DNA from: Ophioderma brevispina
Lineage: Eukaryota > Echinodermata > Ophiuroidea > Amphilepidida > Ophiodermatidae
Length of the DNA: 64,000 nt
Assembly: GCA_023653785.1 (NCBI GenBank)
Contig: JAMKCH010001722.1
Location: 1 to 64,000, forward strand
Direction: 5' to 3'
Part shown: positions 45,431-56,190 of the stretch, piece by piece
How the letters are laid out: every line of letters starts with the position of its first letter
Numbering within the stretch: the first letter of the stretch is position 1
The notes under the pieces: model-generated
Told to the model about the DNA's origin: nothing
The model's database searches: none
Seen by the model: the letters and a program-made list of their open reading frames with translations, nothing else
Program-made: the position numbers and the translations under genes

Positions 45431-45800
45431 AAAAAAAACAATAACAGAAACGGCAACGGAAACAACAACAACAGCAGCAGCAACAGCAGCAGCACCGAGA
45501 ACAAGAACAACAAGCACAAGCACAAGAACAAGAACTGAAGATCAGGAACAAGAACTGAAGATCAGGAACAAGAACTGAAGATCAGGAACAAGAACTGAAG
45601 ATCAGGAACAAGAACTGAAGATCAGGAACAAGAACTGAAGATCAGGAACAAGAACTGAAGATCAGGAACAAGAACTGAAGATCAAGAACAAGATGAAGAT
45701 GAAGATCAAGATCAAGATCAAGAACACGAACAAGATCAAGATCAAAATCAAGAACAAGGGCAACAACGACAACAACAAGGACGACGACGAACACAGCAAG
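45431..45800. repeat. T-poor minisatellite (20-bp unit) with flanking CAA/CAG/GAT/CGA patches
   Basis: ATCAGGAACAAGAACTGAAG is repeated about 7-8 times with perfect 20-base register (core 45541-45680), preceded by AACAACAACAGCAGCAGC and followed by GATCAAGATCAAGAT and GACGACGACG triplet-like runs. The top strand is almost free of T. A 20-bp period cannot hold one reading frame, so it is not a coding repeat. Confidence 0.95.
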
Positions 45801-46636
45801 GACGACGACTGACAACAAAGGACAACAAAGTACACCTCTTGAAACAGTGAAAAGCACTTCTACGCGACATTCACATATTATGCAACCAGTAATACCATCC
45901 GATCTCATCCTACCACTGACCGCATTAAACGCTCGATTCTCGGTGTGCGTGTGTGAGTTTCTAAGCTAGCTCCTAACTTTAACCAAACACGTTATGTCAT
46001 TGTAACGTCTAACTTGGCGGTGTTAAGGGAAATACACATACGATTCCCATCACAGTCGTATCCCACGATACAACATACTTATCATATCGGTAATGCTAGT
46101 AGAGGCACGTGACTTACTACTGGAAAACATATGAAATATTCTTCGTATCTTTGCACACGGCACAGTTTACGTCTTTGAAATCACTTCTTTAGATGTGGAG
46201 CAACTTCTTCATCTGAAATCATGATATATAACTTTAAAAAATAGAAATCGAATAATGATCACTAAAATAACGCCGCTCAAATACTGCACTTAATCATAGT
46301 ACTTGATTTTTTTCAGATAAAATGTTATGCTAATTTGGGCCTTAAGACTTCCTTAGCAAATTGACGTAACATCCGGGATATGCTGGTCAAGCCTGACCTA
46401 TTTATCGAGTTTCTACTGTTTAAGAACATTTTTGCGATGATCGCCTTCACTGTCGTTTCGCGAATCCGAGAATAATACTTGTTCTGTACATCAAATCCTC
46501 CCATATCATAATATATTTAATTGAATAGTTCGCAATGTTGGTAGAAAAAAAGAAGAAAAAGTCTTACATATAGTGGGTTGTACTCAAATGATGTCATATG
46601 CACTATGCAATGCATTTGTAACGTAATTTTTACAAA
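45801..46636. other. intergenic, no gene seen
   Basis: No feature supported. Confidence 0.4.
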
Positions 46637-47075
46637 CGACATACTTTTATAGTTCATACAAGTGTGATAAGACTTGTATACACTAAGGATTGTGGGTAAT
46701 AGAATACCTGCTATACTTTTTATGCTCCAGAACATAATTGGACTTAAAAACGACTAAGCAAAAGTTATTTGATTGTTGTTTTAGTGTCAAAAGTTGTCTA
46801 GAAGATATTTAATATTAGAAAATAAGCCCAATTATATTGTGACCCAATCAATTAGCCAAAAAACAGGTGCTTTGTGATGAAGTGTGGATCACCTTTTGAC
46901 CCATTTTAACGCAGAACGCGCCAATTACTGGTAAATTTTAATTAAATTAAAAGTAAATGAATATGCTGATTAAAAATCGATTTATATATTGCACCGAAGT
47001 TTTAATAAATTGCATCCTAGTCATTTGTAATGATCATTTGTGTTTGATAAAATATATCTGATATAATCGCTCTTT
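46637..47075 (-). repeat. dispersed repeat family B, copy 2
   Basis: Inverted relative to 37966-38350, about 8.5 kb away. It contains the hairpin ATACAAGT-GTGATAAG-ACTTGTAT near 46657. Some indels relative to copy 1 and no open frame is conserved between copies. Confidence 0.85.
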
Positions 47076-47558
47076 GCATGGTTTAGGCATTTGCAGGGAA
47101 AACACCGAATTACATGAATTAGCAGCAATATGAAAGAGCGCATTTATACAACAGTTCGATCAATTCAATTTATTCAGCAAGTACAGTAGTATAACAATTA
47201 TGTAAGCACTAGAAAGGACTTTAGCACATAAAATATTCAAATTCTAGCCCCAAATATTGCTCACAATGAATAAGACAGTACCTTACCCCCAATAAATGCA
47301 CACTTACTCTTACCCCAATACATGCACACTTACTGTCCTCTGCCCACACATTTTCTACCCTCAAAACGATACCAATTTTAATATACAGACTCACATCTGA
47401 TAAAAATGTATAATATGCTTATTGACCACTACTAGTGGACAATTCCTCAGAAAATATAAGAAACTTAAGATAGATATCAATTAAAAAATTATATTAATAC
47501 TTAATAACAAATTATAATAATGTAACGAACACAAACACATCGATCATAATCAAATTTA
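47076..47558. other. intergenic with a short duplication
   Basis: AT-rich. TTACCCCCAATAAATGCACA and CTTACTCTTA are followed by a second near-identical unit at about 47310, a two-copy tandem repeat of about 27 bp. Confidence 0.5.
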
Positions 47559-47951
47559 AAGGTGCAACAAGAGATTTCACATAATAGGTGTTCGGTACAA
47601 ATGTAAAAATTCTGATTGTTGCGCTAATGTAAAGCTTTATATCAAAAAAAGTCCAGGTGTTAAAGTATTAAGCTGATAAATATTTCTTTTGTGCACAAAT
47701 TGTGCAATTTCTAATTTACTATAGAGCAAATACTAAATTAAGCCTATGCTTTATATTGAATTTAAGCAAATGAAAATCGCCTTTTCTTTTTCACTTTCAA
47801 GGCATTTCAAGGCAAGATAAGAAATCTACTGGGAAGCTTAACTATATCTTTCTTTCTTTGCGTATCCACAAGTCATTGGTAATGGCTTAACTATATGAAA
47901 TCACTACATAGGACACAATGTATGGGTGGCCCAAATCTCTCGTTGCACCTT
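47559..47951 (-). mobile_element. MITE family C, copy 2
   Basis: Terminal repeats are AAAGGTGCAACAAGAGATTT at the left and its inverse AAATCTCTCGTTGCACCTTT at the right, matching at 19 of 20 positions. Both ends are flanked by TA (47557-47558 and 47952-47953), as for Tc1/mariner-like elements. The 393-bp interior matches copy 1 at 41165-41499 in inverse. It is non-autonomous. Confidence 0.88.
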
Positions 47952-49072
47952 TAACATGTTTAAAGAGGTAAGTTGGTGGGAAGAGTAACTGCAAACTATA
48001 AGTTTTGACAGCAAAAGTGGATATCATGACCATGATGTTCGATGTGACAAAGTAGAAAGGCTGAAAGATTTATTCAGACAGGCACATAACACAAAATCGA
48101 ACAGAAACAGAACTTACACATCATACAATACATACGGGGTAGGAATAGGAGTAGAAGACAGAGGGAGGGGTCCAACACTGTTTATTCCTGCAAAGAAATA
48201 GTGCAGCCTAAGAAAGGTAGGAGAAGGAAGAAAAGATAGGCTCATCAGGGTTGATTCATCCTTAGTTCATCCATCTTCCAATATAGACAAAATGCGCGGC
48301 TATTCAATTAAAGAAATCCAAGTTAGTTGCTTTCTCCGTAATGAGATATTAACAAATTTCAATACCCGTATCAGTTACGGAGACGTTTTAATCTATCGCT
48401 TTTAACTGAATGAATTTGGGGGGGGGGAGTCTAACAATTGAATAAATGTGGATAATGCCATCCGAACAGATTCTCCATCAACTTTTGGTGTTTATTCTGT
48501 CAATGGTGGGAGTCACAGGTCATCTAAGCTAAATAAGTAGAGGTGTGATGAGACGGTAACAAAGCAATGGAAGGAGCTTAATATCAACACTAGGTGTAAC
48601 ACTGAATGACAAAAGAGTTTCAAACAGAAAAAACTGAAAGAAAACAACAATAGTTAGTCCTATCCACAACTAATGGTCTCTTAAGTGTTATTGTAATGGA
48701 ATGAAATGTTTTCTGTATCAGTCCGTTAAAGTCAATGACCAAAATGTCTTGTTATTATCAGCAAGACACCGACAATAATTCCATACATAACCGGTTACAG
48801 TTTCTGGTAAAGGATGATGATAAGTACGTAGTTAATTGCCATTCCTCTCCTAAATCAAACAGTTAAAATCCGCTAATTGTTTTCCCACTAATTTGAAGCA
48901 CCGCGGTAGAAAATATTGTTGGATTATTGTTTTGAAAAGGAATCGGGGCGATTTTTAAGGGTCAGAGAAGTAATATTGCTTGTGTAAAACCGGAATTATG
49001 AAAATGCCAACATGTGATCGTTATGGTAGTTTAATGCCAGAAAAAACAAAACAGAGTTATTGTTTTACTTAC
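47952..49072. other. intergenic, or intron of the following exon candidate
   Basis: No coding signal. A G-run lies at about 48418-48428. If the exon-like segment at 49073-49175 is real, this would be its downstream intron or 3' flank. Confidence 0.35.
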
Positions 49073-49175
49073 AAGGCATAACCCAACAACAGTTTTAAGA
49101 GGGATCCCGTGTCACCACCCCGTTTCTTAGTATCTGTGTCTTTCTCCAACATGTCTAAAAGGATCGACTCGGTTG
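49073..49175 (-). CDS. candidate internal exon (103 bp), unidentified protein
   Basis: Seen: on the minus strand a pyrimidine-rich stretch CTTGTTCCCTTTTGCACTGA ends in CTCTACCAG, a good acceptor. The following 103 bases are open and end at GCCTT|GTAAGTAAA, a near-consensus donor. The frame enters after one base of a split codon and leaves with two. The peptide includes LDMLEKDTDTKKRGGDTGSL then LKLLLGYA: charged, helical, with a KKR basic triplet. KKR could be a prohormone cleavage site, but nothing else supports a neuropeptide precursor. Of all segments in the window this has the best paired splice signals. No partner exon is identified, and 103 open bases is short, so it remains a candidate only. 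Confidence 0.3.
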
Positions 49176-50129
49176 CTGGTAGAGTCAGTGCAAAAGGGAA
49201 CAAGTGTAACTTAAGAAAAATGACTTGAGGGGTAGAGGACGGAAAGAGAGGAAGGACCATGTGAGAAGTGTACTGAGGCAAACAGGAACTTCTTGAGACA
49301 TTAGGATGAACACATTGACACAAAATCTGCTACTTGCAGCGCTACAACAGGAAAGTGAATAAGAGAAGCGTACATGTACTAACAGTGGGGCGACAGCAAA
49401 AACGCCTATTTTCGGGAAGGTAAAGAAATTGCTCATTATTATTTGTTTATACGTGGATTTCTATTGCGTGCAAATGAACTGACACTATATACAAGGTGTT
49501 AGTTGATGGCTTTTTTTTCTTTATATGTTTTTTTGGTTGTCCGATGGAGATTTAGAAACTTGGGAATAAAGTCGGCTAAAACCAATCTGATAATGTTCTA
49601 TATATATAAATGAGGTAGGGGGCAATGACATCAAAACTATTGACAGTCTTTAATATAAGGAGAAGGATAAAAATGTAGTACAGATGATATTTTCTAAAGC
49701 TATTGTTAAGCAATTCTTATTTTGAACATGTTAACAATTTTCTCAGAAAACATAGAACTCTCCATTTAAAAGTACAGTACGTTTTCTTTATATTCCATCA
49801 ATAGGCTGAATATTGCAGTGTCAAAGAAGAGAGAGAAAGATATTTAAAACCAATTTTTGAAATTTAAAGACTCAAGAATGAAATAAGTCAGAAAGATTAA
49901 GTGCATGCACTATTCAAAATTGCAGTAAGTAGTATAATAAATAACAAATATCAGATATATGAATAGTTGTACAGTTACCCCTTAACATAAACATTCGCTT
50001 GTTAGTCACAATTTCTGCAATTTAAAACAGTAGATGTAGGGTAATTTATTTGTTGCTTTAATGAACTACATGAAAAATCCATTTGTTATTACAGAATAAT
50101 GGCAAGCTATTGGACACATAAGAAACATA
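49176..50129. other. intergenic or intronic, no gene seen
   Basis: Overlapping minus frames at 49069-49436 other than the exon candidate are Ser/Leu/Phe-rich and show no motif. Confidence 0.35.
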
Positions 50130-50296
50130 AGGAAGAGAGAGACAGCGATCGAGAGAGAGAGAGGGGGAGAGCGTGAGAGAAGAAAAGAGATAGGGAGGGA
50201 GATAGGGATAGAGAGAGAGAGGGGCCTCGCTCTCTCTCCCTCCCCTCTCCCTCCTTCCCTGTCTTTTCCTTTCTTTCTTTCTTTCCTTTCTTTCAG
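50130..50296. repeat. purine tract joined to pyrimidine tract
   Basis: GA/GGGA-rich sequence (50130-50222) runs directly into CT/CCTT-rich sequence (50228-50295) around GGGGCCTCGCTC. The halves are largely complementary, so this can form a hairpin or triplex-type structure. Open frames across it are low complexity. Confidence 0.9.
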
Positions 50297-52337
50297 TAAG
50301 CATCGTGTTTAGAAATGTAGAGCCTATGCCCCCAGAGATAAGGGGTGAGTGAAACAGGAGCCAGTTCCTCTTACAATAACTACCGATTCCAAGATTGATA
50401 TGCCATTTAAGCTTACAAGAAACACTAATTTTCAAATTTGGCAATCTAGAGGCAAACCCTCTTCCTAGGGGTTATGGGGGGGGGGTATAACACAACGAGG
50501 TAACTATATACCAATATTCCATTTATCTTGGACTCTTATATCATATACTTGAAATTGTCATACAGCATAATGTAATTCATGTTAGATATTTGAAATTAGT
50601 TTCAAGATTTAAAAAAAAATCCTTAAAATCGTTTACTTTTTGTAATTATGTTTTTATTCTCCCGTAACAAGACTAATTGCGTTACATGAACTTGGGCCAG
50701 CATAGTCAGTCCCCTAAGCAGCATACATAAACGACTAACATTACAAGCCGTATTGAAATACTTAGTCACATTACATGCTCCCTTTTGTCCCAAGTGCATT
50801 TTTGAAACAATTAAAGATGAACATATCTCTGAAATTAGGAGTGCTTTAACGACTTGTAGTCTACTGTCAGTGTAGTTAAGCCTCAGAGCAAGTAAACAAG
50901 GAGCGCTTGATCATATCTTCGACGTCTGAGGTTCCTCTTTCCCGTATTACTACTAGCTCTATATATTCCCATTAGAGCTACCGCATCAAATACTGATATT
51001 TTGTTATATTGTACTCAGCGTCACTTCTGTGTGATCGCTAATGAGGTTTGATAGTTTTTCTTTATCGCGATGTAGTTTTGAAAGGAAACAAATTACTTAG
51101 CCAATTGAATTAGGAGCATGGTGTACGACACAGACATAGACACACGCGCTGCGGGTTTAGGGAAGTAGGTTTACTATCGTTGACAACGTTTGATGTTTTG
51201 GCATTGACAATACGATAAGCATTGATTTGGCTAGCTTGCCGCGTCCTTACTAGAAATTGGCATTGTTTATATGATCTCTAATAGAGATGAAATTGGACAA
51301 TTGAATGACAAATTAATTGTACCCGACCTGAATTCCGAATTAACTCAAGTCGAAGAGATTAGCTTTTGGATTAATCCCTACTTACACCTACTTAGTTCCA
51401 ATGAACAAAGGCCCGATACCAAGAGTTGATGTTTGCGTTTCTCTATAAGTTTTAATAATTATAAAGAAGTTTAAATTCTATAAAGAAAGAACCAAAACAA
51501 AACAAAAAAAAAACCCAACACACAAACAAAACCTCACCATAATCAAAACAATACACAACAAAGTGTTTGGAAATCTAACAAACAGTAATAAATTCCCAAA
51601 AATTAAAAAACCTCTTATTTTTATAAGGTAAAAACAAACACACAAATTCAGTAATCGAGAAGTAACGTTACATCTACCACACTAATCAATTGCATATATC
51701 CGGGTTCAAAATCGATAACCCCGTCTTTGTTATCATGGTTATAATTGTTAAGAGCTGCATGCATTGGGCGAGTGCATAACTGATCAATCAATGGCTATTG
51801 GAATTTGTTTTCTTCTGGAAGAATTTCTCCTAAAATGTTATTACAAAATCAGTGTTACATGTTGGTTTATTTCGTAGGTTCCCGTTAGGGCTTAAACCCG
51901 CATTCAGTTGGTCCAATCGTTTTAAGGATATGTATTATGTGTCCTAGTTCTTTGAACATGTAGAGTGAATGATATGTAGCAGCCTAGCCATAATTGCATG
52001 CAACCAATACTTTTGTCAACGGTAATTACATGCTTACTGGCAGCTGTTATATATTATGTAACGGCTCCTCTCTTTCAAAAAAAAAAGTTGACGATGTCCA
52101 GTTATTGTGCTGCCTTATACCATAGGTACAAAATATGGGTATTATATATTCATCTCAGGTATTATGGGCAATGCTTCTTTGTTCCAAGTACATGCATTTG
52201 AATTCCTGGCATCCAGATTCCAGAAGACCCAGTAACAAGTGTTTTCAGCATTTTGGGGATGTTTGCGCTATTTTTCTCTCAAAAACGATTCGGAAAGTCT
52301 TATATGAATAGTACAGGAAACCTCCTGAACGTACGTA
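50297..52337. other. intergenic, no gene seen
   Basis: AT-rich. An A/C-rich tract lies at 51485-51560 and a short G-run at about 50477. No feature supported. Confidence 0.4.
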
Positions 52338-52670
52338 CACTGTTAAAAAAATTTCCGTAAATTTACGGAAATTTCTGGCAGCAGTATTTCCAGACATTTT
52401 TAGGGTAAATTTACAGAAATTTCTGTCAATTAACGGAAATTTAACAGTAATTTTACAGAAATTTGTCTCATATTATGGAAAAAATGTGTATTTTAACAGA
52501 ATTTTCCGTAATTTAAAATTACGGAACCAAAAAAAAAAAGTCCGGAAATATTGCTGCCAGAAATTTTTGAAATATTTCCGTAAATTAACATTTTTTATCT
52601 TTTTGTTTTTTATTTTTATTGTTTTTGTAAAACAGATTTGCCGTAAATTTACAGAAAATCAGTAACAGTG
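52338..52670. mobile_element. MITE with CACTGTTA ends and TTTACGG palindromes, copy 1
   Basis: The left end is CACTGTTAAAAAAATTTCCG and the right end is its inverse type (AATCAGTAACAGTG). TTCTGGCAGCAGTATTTCC at about 52374-52392 is inverted at 52547-52565. The interior is full of TTTACGGAAAT/ATTTCCGTAAA palindromes. It shares CACTGTTA ends and length class with 60997-61318. No coding capacity; target duplication not clear. Confidence 0.8.
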
Positions 52671-53040
52671 ACGGCGGCATAAAACGTTGGTATGATATTT
52701 TTCACCATCCAACTTGTTCGCCAAACTAGGAAATCTTTAAGTATTGTACATGTTTTGCGAAATAATAATAACGTCGATATTAAGGCGCATTCTTAGACAT
52801 CAAGGGGGTATGGAAGTTAAAAAATCTTAGCCCAATAGTGACAGTCGTCAGTGACAGTCGTGTGAGTGCAATAAAGTAGTAACTGACATTTTGGGTAAAA
52901 TTGAGTTTTTGCTTGATTTTGGAAATGCACAGAGATTTTTAGCTGGCTACTAGTGCAAGTTCTTAACATCAGAGTGAAAACTTTTTTCTTAGACAAGAAG
53001 ACATTAAACTTATGAAGCACCGAATGACATATATGCAGAT
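52671..53040. other. intergenic, no gene seen
   Basis: A short direct repeat (AGTGACAGTCGT, twice near 52840-52861) is the only structure. Confidence 0.4.
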
Positions 53041-53045
53041 ACGAC

Positions 53046-53060
53046 TTATATATATATATC

Positions 53061-53096
<36 letters not shown>

Positions 53097-53180
53097 ATAT
53101 ATATATATCTATATATATATATATATATATATCTATATATATATATATCTATATATATATATATCTATATATATATATAT
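53046..53180. repeat. (TA)n microsatellite with periodic C
   Basis: About 135 bases of TA repeats broken by C roughly every 10-30 bases (TATATATATATCTATATATA). Confidence 0.97.
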
Positions 53181-53284
53181 TCGAGGAGAGTATTCATAGA
53201 GTTACACAACACACCCACTCGTCAGACCTCCATTTATAGTTCTTAATCGCTCGATGAGTTTGAAAGTGTCGACTTATTATGTAC

Positions 53285-53570
53285 AAGGCACAAACTTGAA
53301 CATTCACCACCCCCACCATGCCCACGCAAACGTGAGAGACGTGCGGCTAGACTATTGTAGCGCGTGTGAAAGTCAAAATAGCTCACATACACAGAGACAC
53401 AGACAAATAGATACGGACATACACAGAAGGACACATACACATAATGCACCCAGACACACGCGTCCCACACATCCAAACACACACATATACTCTCCCACAC
53501 AAAACAAGTACACATCCAAAGAATCTTGGATACACTTGCATGACTTGTGTGTGTGTTCGTGAACTGACAA
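53285..53570. repeat. CA-rich simple-sequence region
   Basis: Degenerate ACACA/CACAGA/CATACA sequence with a strong strand bias (few G or T on the plus strand). The Val/Cys-rich minus frames here are translations of GT repeats. Confidence 0.85.
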
Positions 53571-53649
53571 ACACAGAAGGACACATCGACGCACAATGCT
53601 ATTTGTAGTGTCGAAATGAAATACTGATGACTTTAAAATCAAGGGAAAT

Positions 53650-54045
53650 CTTGACATTCAAGATATTATGTGTTTAAGTTATCGCATATGACGAAAGTCT
53701 AGAATGTAAACCAATAGGTTTACATTCATGATATGTGTTTCACATATGTCGAGAATCTTGTATATAAACCAACAGATTTACACCCGGGATTTACATTCAA
53801 GATATTACGTGTTTAATTTATCAGATATGTCGAAAATCTTTAATATAAATCTATTGGTTTACATTGAAGATACTATGTGTTTAAGTTATCACATGTCGAA
53901 GTTGATGTAAACCAATAGGTTTACATTAAAATGTAAACCGATAGGTTTACATTCAAGTATATGTTATATCAGATACGTACAAAGTCTTGAACATACACTA
54001 ATAGGTTTATTTTCAAGATACTATATGTTTAAGTTATCACATATC
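53650..54045. repeat. tandem array with palindromic TGTAAACC cores
   Basis: Units contain ATTCAAGATATTATGTGTTT, AAGTTATCACATATGTCGAA and the perfect palindrome with 10-bp arms AATGTAAACC around a 4-base centre. Palindrome copies lie at about 53703, 53763 (decayed), 53841, 53904, 53930 and 53990 (decayed). Unit spacing is about 60-78 bases, with one pair only 26 apart. Confidence 0.85.
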
Positions 54046-54239
54046 TAAAAGGAATATTCTTGAGGTATTTGAAAAATACGATTATCATAGACATAGTTTT
54101 ATCTTTTACAAAACAGTGATAATTTGACAAAATACAATATGAACAGTAAGACCGACCTTTGTAAATTGCTTCGCCTTCCCGGTCCCACACTCAAACATGA
54201 AAATACAAAGAAATATTCAATGAATGCATATAAGGGCAT

Positions 54240-54733
54240 AAGAGCAGATACATGTGAAACTTAGAGGCACCAGCGTAATTACGTCATTACTATCGACAAT
54301 AATTATACGAAATTGAATTGATAAAAACCTTGCCAAATTATCGACATTTTTGGCGAGAGAAATATGCCGCCTACCTTTTGCTAAATTTCACGATAGTTCA
54401 AGGGGATTTTAGCGCTCAAACATACAGAAAATTTATTTGTTGCTGCAAGGGACTCAATTACATTATTCCAACTATTTCTTAAATAAAAGCTGTAAGTGTG
54501 AAAGTTGAATTTGACAAAGACAAACAAACAACTAGATAAAACATTAAAAAGCAACATAATTTTGGCGGGAAAAATGAGACATTTGTGAATCATGCCGTCT
54601 GCCGCATGTTGAATTTCACGACATCACAGGCAATGCAGCAGAGGCGTTAGAAAAGATACATTTGCAATCGGGAGGTACCAGCATAATTACGTTATAAATA
54701 TTAGCTATTACTAGAAAGATTGAATTGGTAAAC
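54240..54733. repeat. diverged duplication, about 410 bp apart
   Basis: AGATACAT...GAGG(C/T)ACCAGC(G/A)TAATTACGT...TTGAATTG(A/G)TAAA occurs near 54247-54325 and 54655-54733. A second motif, TTGGCG(A/G)G(A/)AAA...TGCCG(C/T)CT...AATTTCACGA, occurs near 54350-54394 and 54562-54623. Confidence 0.5.
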
Positions 54734-55612
54734 ACAGAGGAGACAAACATGTAAAAGTAGAGAAAATTGGTTCGATATTCAGACTGAAGCATGGCAAGTT
54801 TGCGGCTGTTGTATTGATTGGTAAAATGGATAGGAGCTCTGCATCGGGAAGGAAAACGGTCTCAAGACTGATAGAAGAATTCACAAGGGAACGAGGAGCC
54901 ATGTTGTAGTGCACAGAAACAAAGCAGGCAGCAATAAGAGACTGCATCTAACATGGGCAATGAGAAAATGAAAAAAGAAATGGGGATGCGAGATTTAAAG
55001 AGGATTGTGGATGCACTCATGCGAATGCAGGTGTATTGGAATTTTGCGGCTGGGCCTGAAGAGCTTTTTGTGGTACTCCGGTCGTGTGTACGGTCTGTCA
55101 TTTATTACAGGCCTTCTAATCAATGTTAATGCCAATGACTACATAGCCCGTTGAATGGTGCTGGAAATTACAGAATGTACGGATGACTGGACCAATAAAT
55201 GAAATCAATAGCATCGGGGTATATGGCTTGGATGAGCTAAATAGCGTTAAGCTTTTAGTCAGATATTTTTGCATGCTTATTATCACCCGCGACGTTTTGC
55301 GGGTGCGGGTCCCCCCGGAAGTCCGAGTCTGTATTCCCTCTTCGCCCCAGTGAACGTACATTATCGACATCAATAGAACGCCTTACTTCACCTTTCTCCG
55401 CGGCTGAAACGGCGTGGAGTTAAAGACAACTTTACCGCCCGAGGGCATTAGGGGAGAGTTCCGAGTTTAGTTCCCAATTTATTGGAGAATCGATAGTAAG
55501 ATCTTGATGCAAGATAGGAATCTAAAAACATGATTCAGAAGACACGCGTACATGTTTGTCTATTATGTATGTGTATAGCGCATCGGATGTCCAGGGAGCG
55601 ACTATTGGCTTA
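54734..55612. other. intergenic, no supported gene
   Basis: Less AT-rich than average, with overlapping minus frames (54711-54947, 54862-55101, 55116-55373). None has a recognised motif, and two of them overlap in different frames. Confidence 0.35.
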
Positions 55613-55835
55613 CTAGGGGACCACGGGGCATTTACTGATGGGTATGGTGCGGCCAAAGATCCAAGTTAATGCAATGCCATACATTAAACACAAAACTGGG
55701 GCTATTATTCTAACAGAAGATACGTTAACTTTATTAAAGCGTTGTAAATTATACATCATGAGGGTAGATGTTGCGTTAAGTGAAGGTCGCGGAACCATGA
55801 TAGATGATGCGTCTGTATCCGAAGTACGCTTTTAG
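55613..55835. other. protein-like segment open on both strands, unassigned
   Basis: Plus 55638-55835 (65 codons, containing GAIILTEDTLTLLKRCKLYI) and minus 55613-55798 (61 codons, containing VRIIAPVLCLMYGIALTW). The minus peptide has a membrane-like hydrophobic stretch. Neither is recognised, and no strong splice pair frames them. Confidence 0.18.
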
Positions 55836-56009
55836 ACGATCTATTTTACTGATGCCCGGGTTGGTGCCAATTGACACATTAAAGAGAAATGTATCGAGTA
55901 GGAGTAATCATGGAATACCGTGCACATTAATACAAATTTGTATTATGTCAAGCTTGGTTATAGATGTTTGAAAAGAAATCTAGTAAAACATATACTGGTG
56001 AGAGATGTA
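55836..56009. other. intergenic spacer
   Basis: Nothing seen. Confidence 0.4.
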
Positions 56010-56190
56010 CAAAATGTATGCACAGAAAGAGGGAAAGAGGGAAGGGAAAAGAGAGGAGAGTGAGAGAGGGAAATGGGATGGAAAGGAGCAGGGAGATGAA
56101 GAGAGAAGAGGAGAAAGATAGAGGAGAGAAAGAAAGGAGAAAGAGGGAAAGGAGGAGGAGGAGGAAAGAGAGAGAGAGAGAGAGGATGGC
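56010..56190. repeat. GA-rich microsatellite region
   Basis: Polypurine tract of AGAGGGAAAGAGG and GAGAGAGA type on the plus strand. The Glu/Arg/Lys-rich plus frame (55964-56209) is a translation of this tract. Confidence 0.95.

Noticed and set aside
45642..45908. Asp/Leu-rich 88-codon minus-strand frame
   Set aside because: It is read across the minisatellite and its triplet-like flanks; the 20-bp period cannot preserve a frame.
49073..49175. Neuropeptide precursor based on the KKR site
   Set aside because: There is no signal peptide, no repeated or amidated peptide and no second cleavage site; only the exon-like structure is reported.
53012..53239. Ile/Tyr-rich 75-codon plus-strand frame
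   Set aside because: Translation of the (TA)n microsatellite.
53243..53657. Val/Cys-rich minus-strand frames up to 117 codons
   Set aside because: They are read from CA/GT simple sequence and overlap in several frames with no domain.
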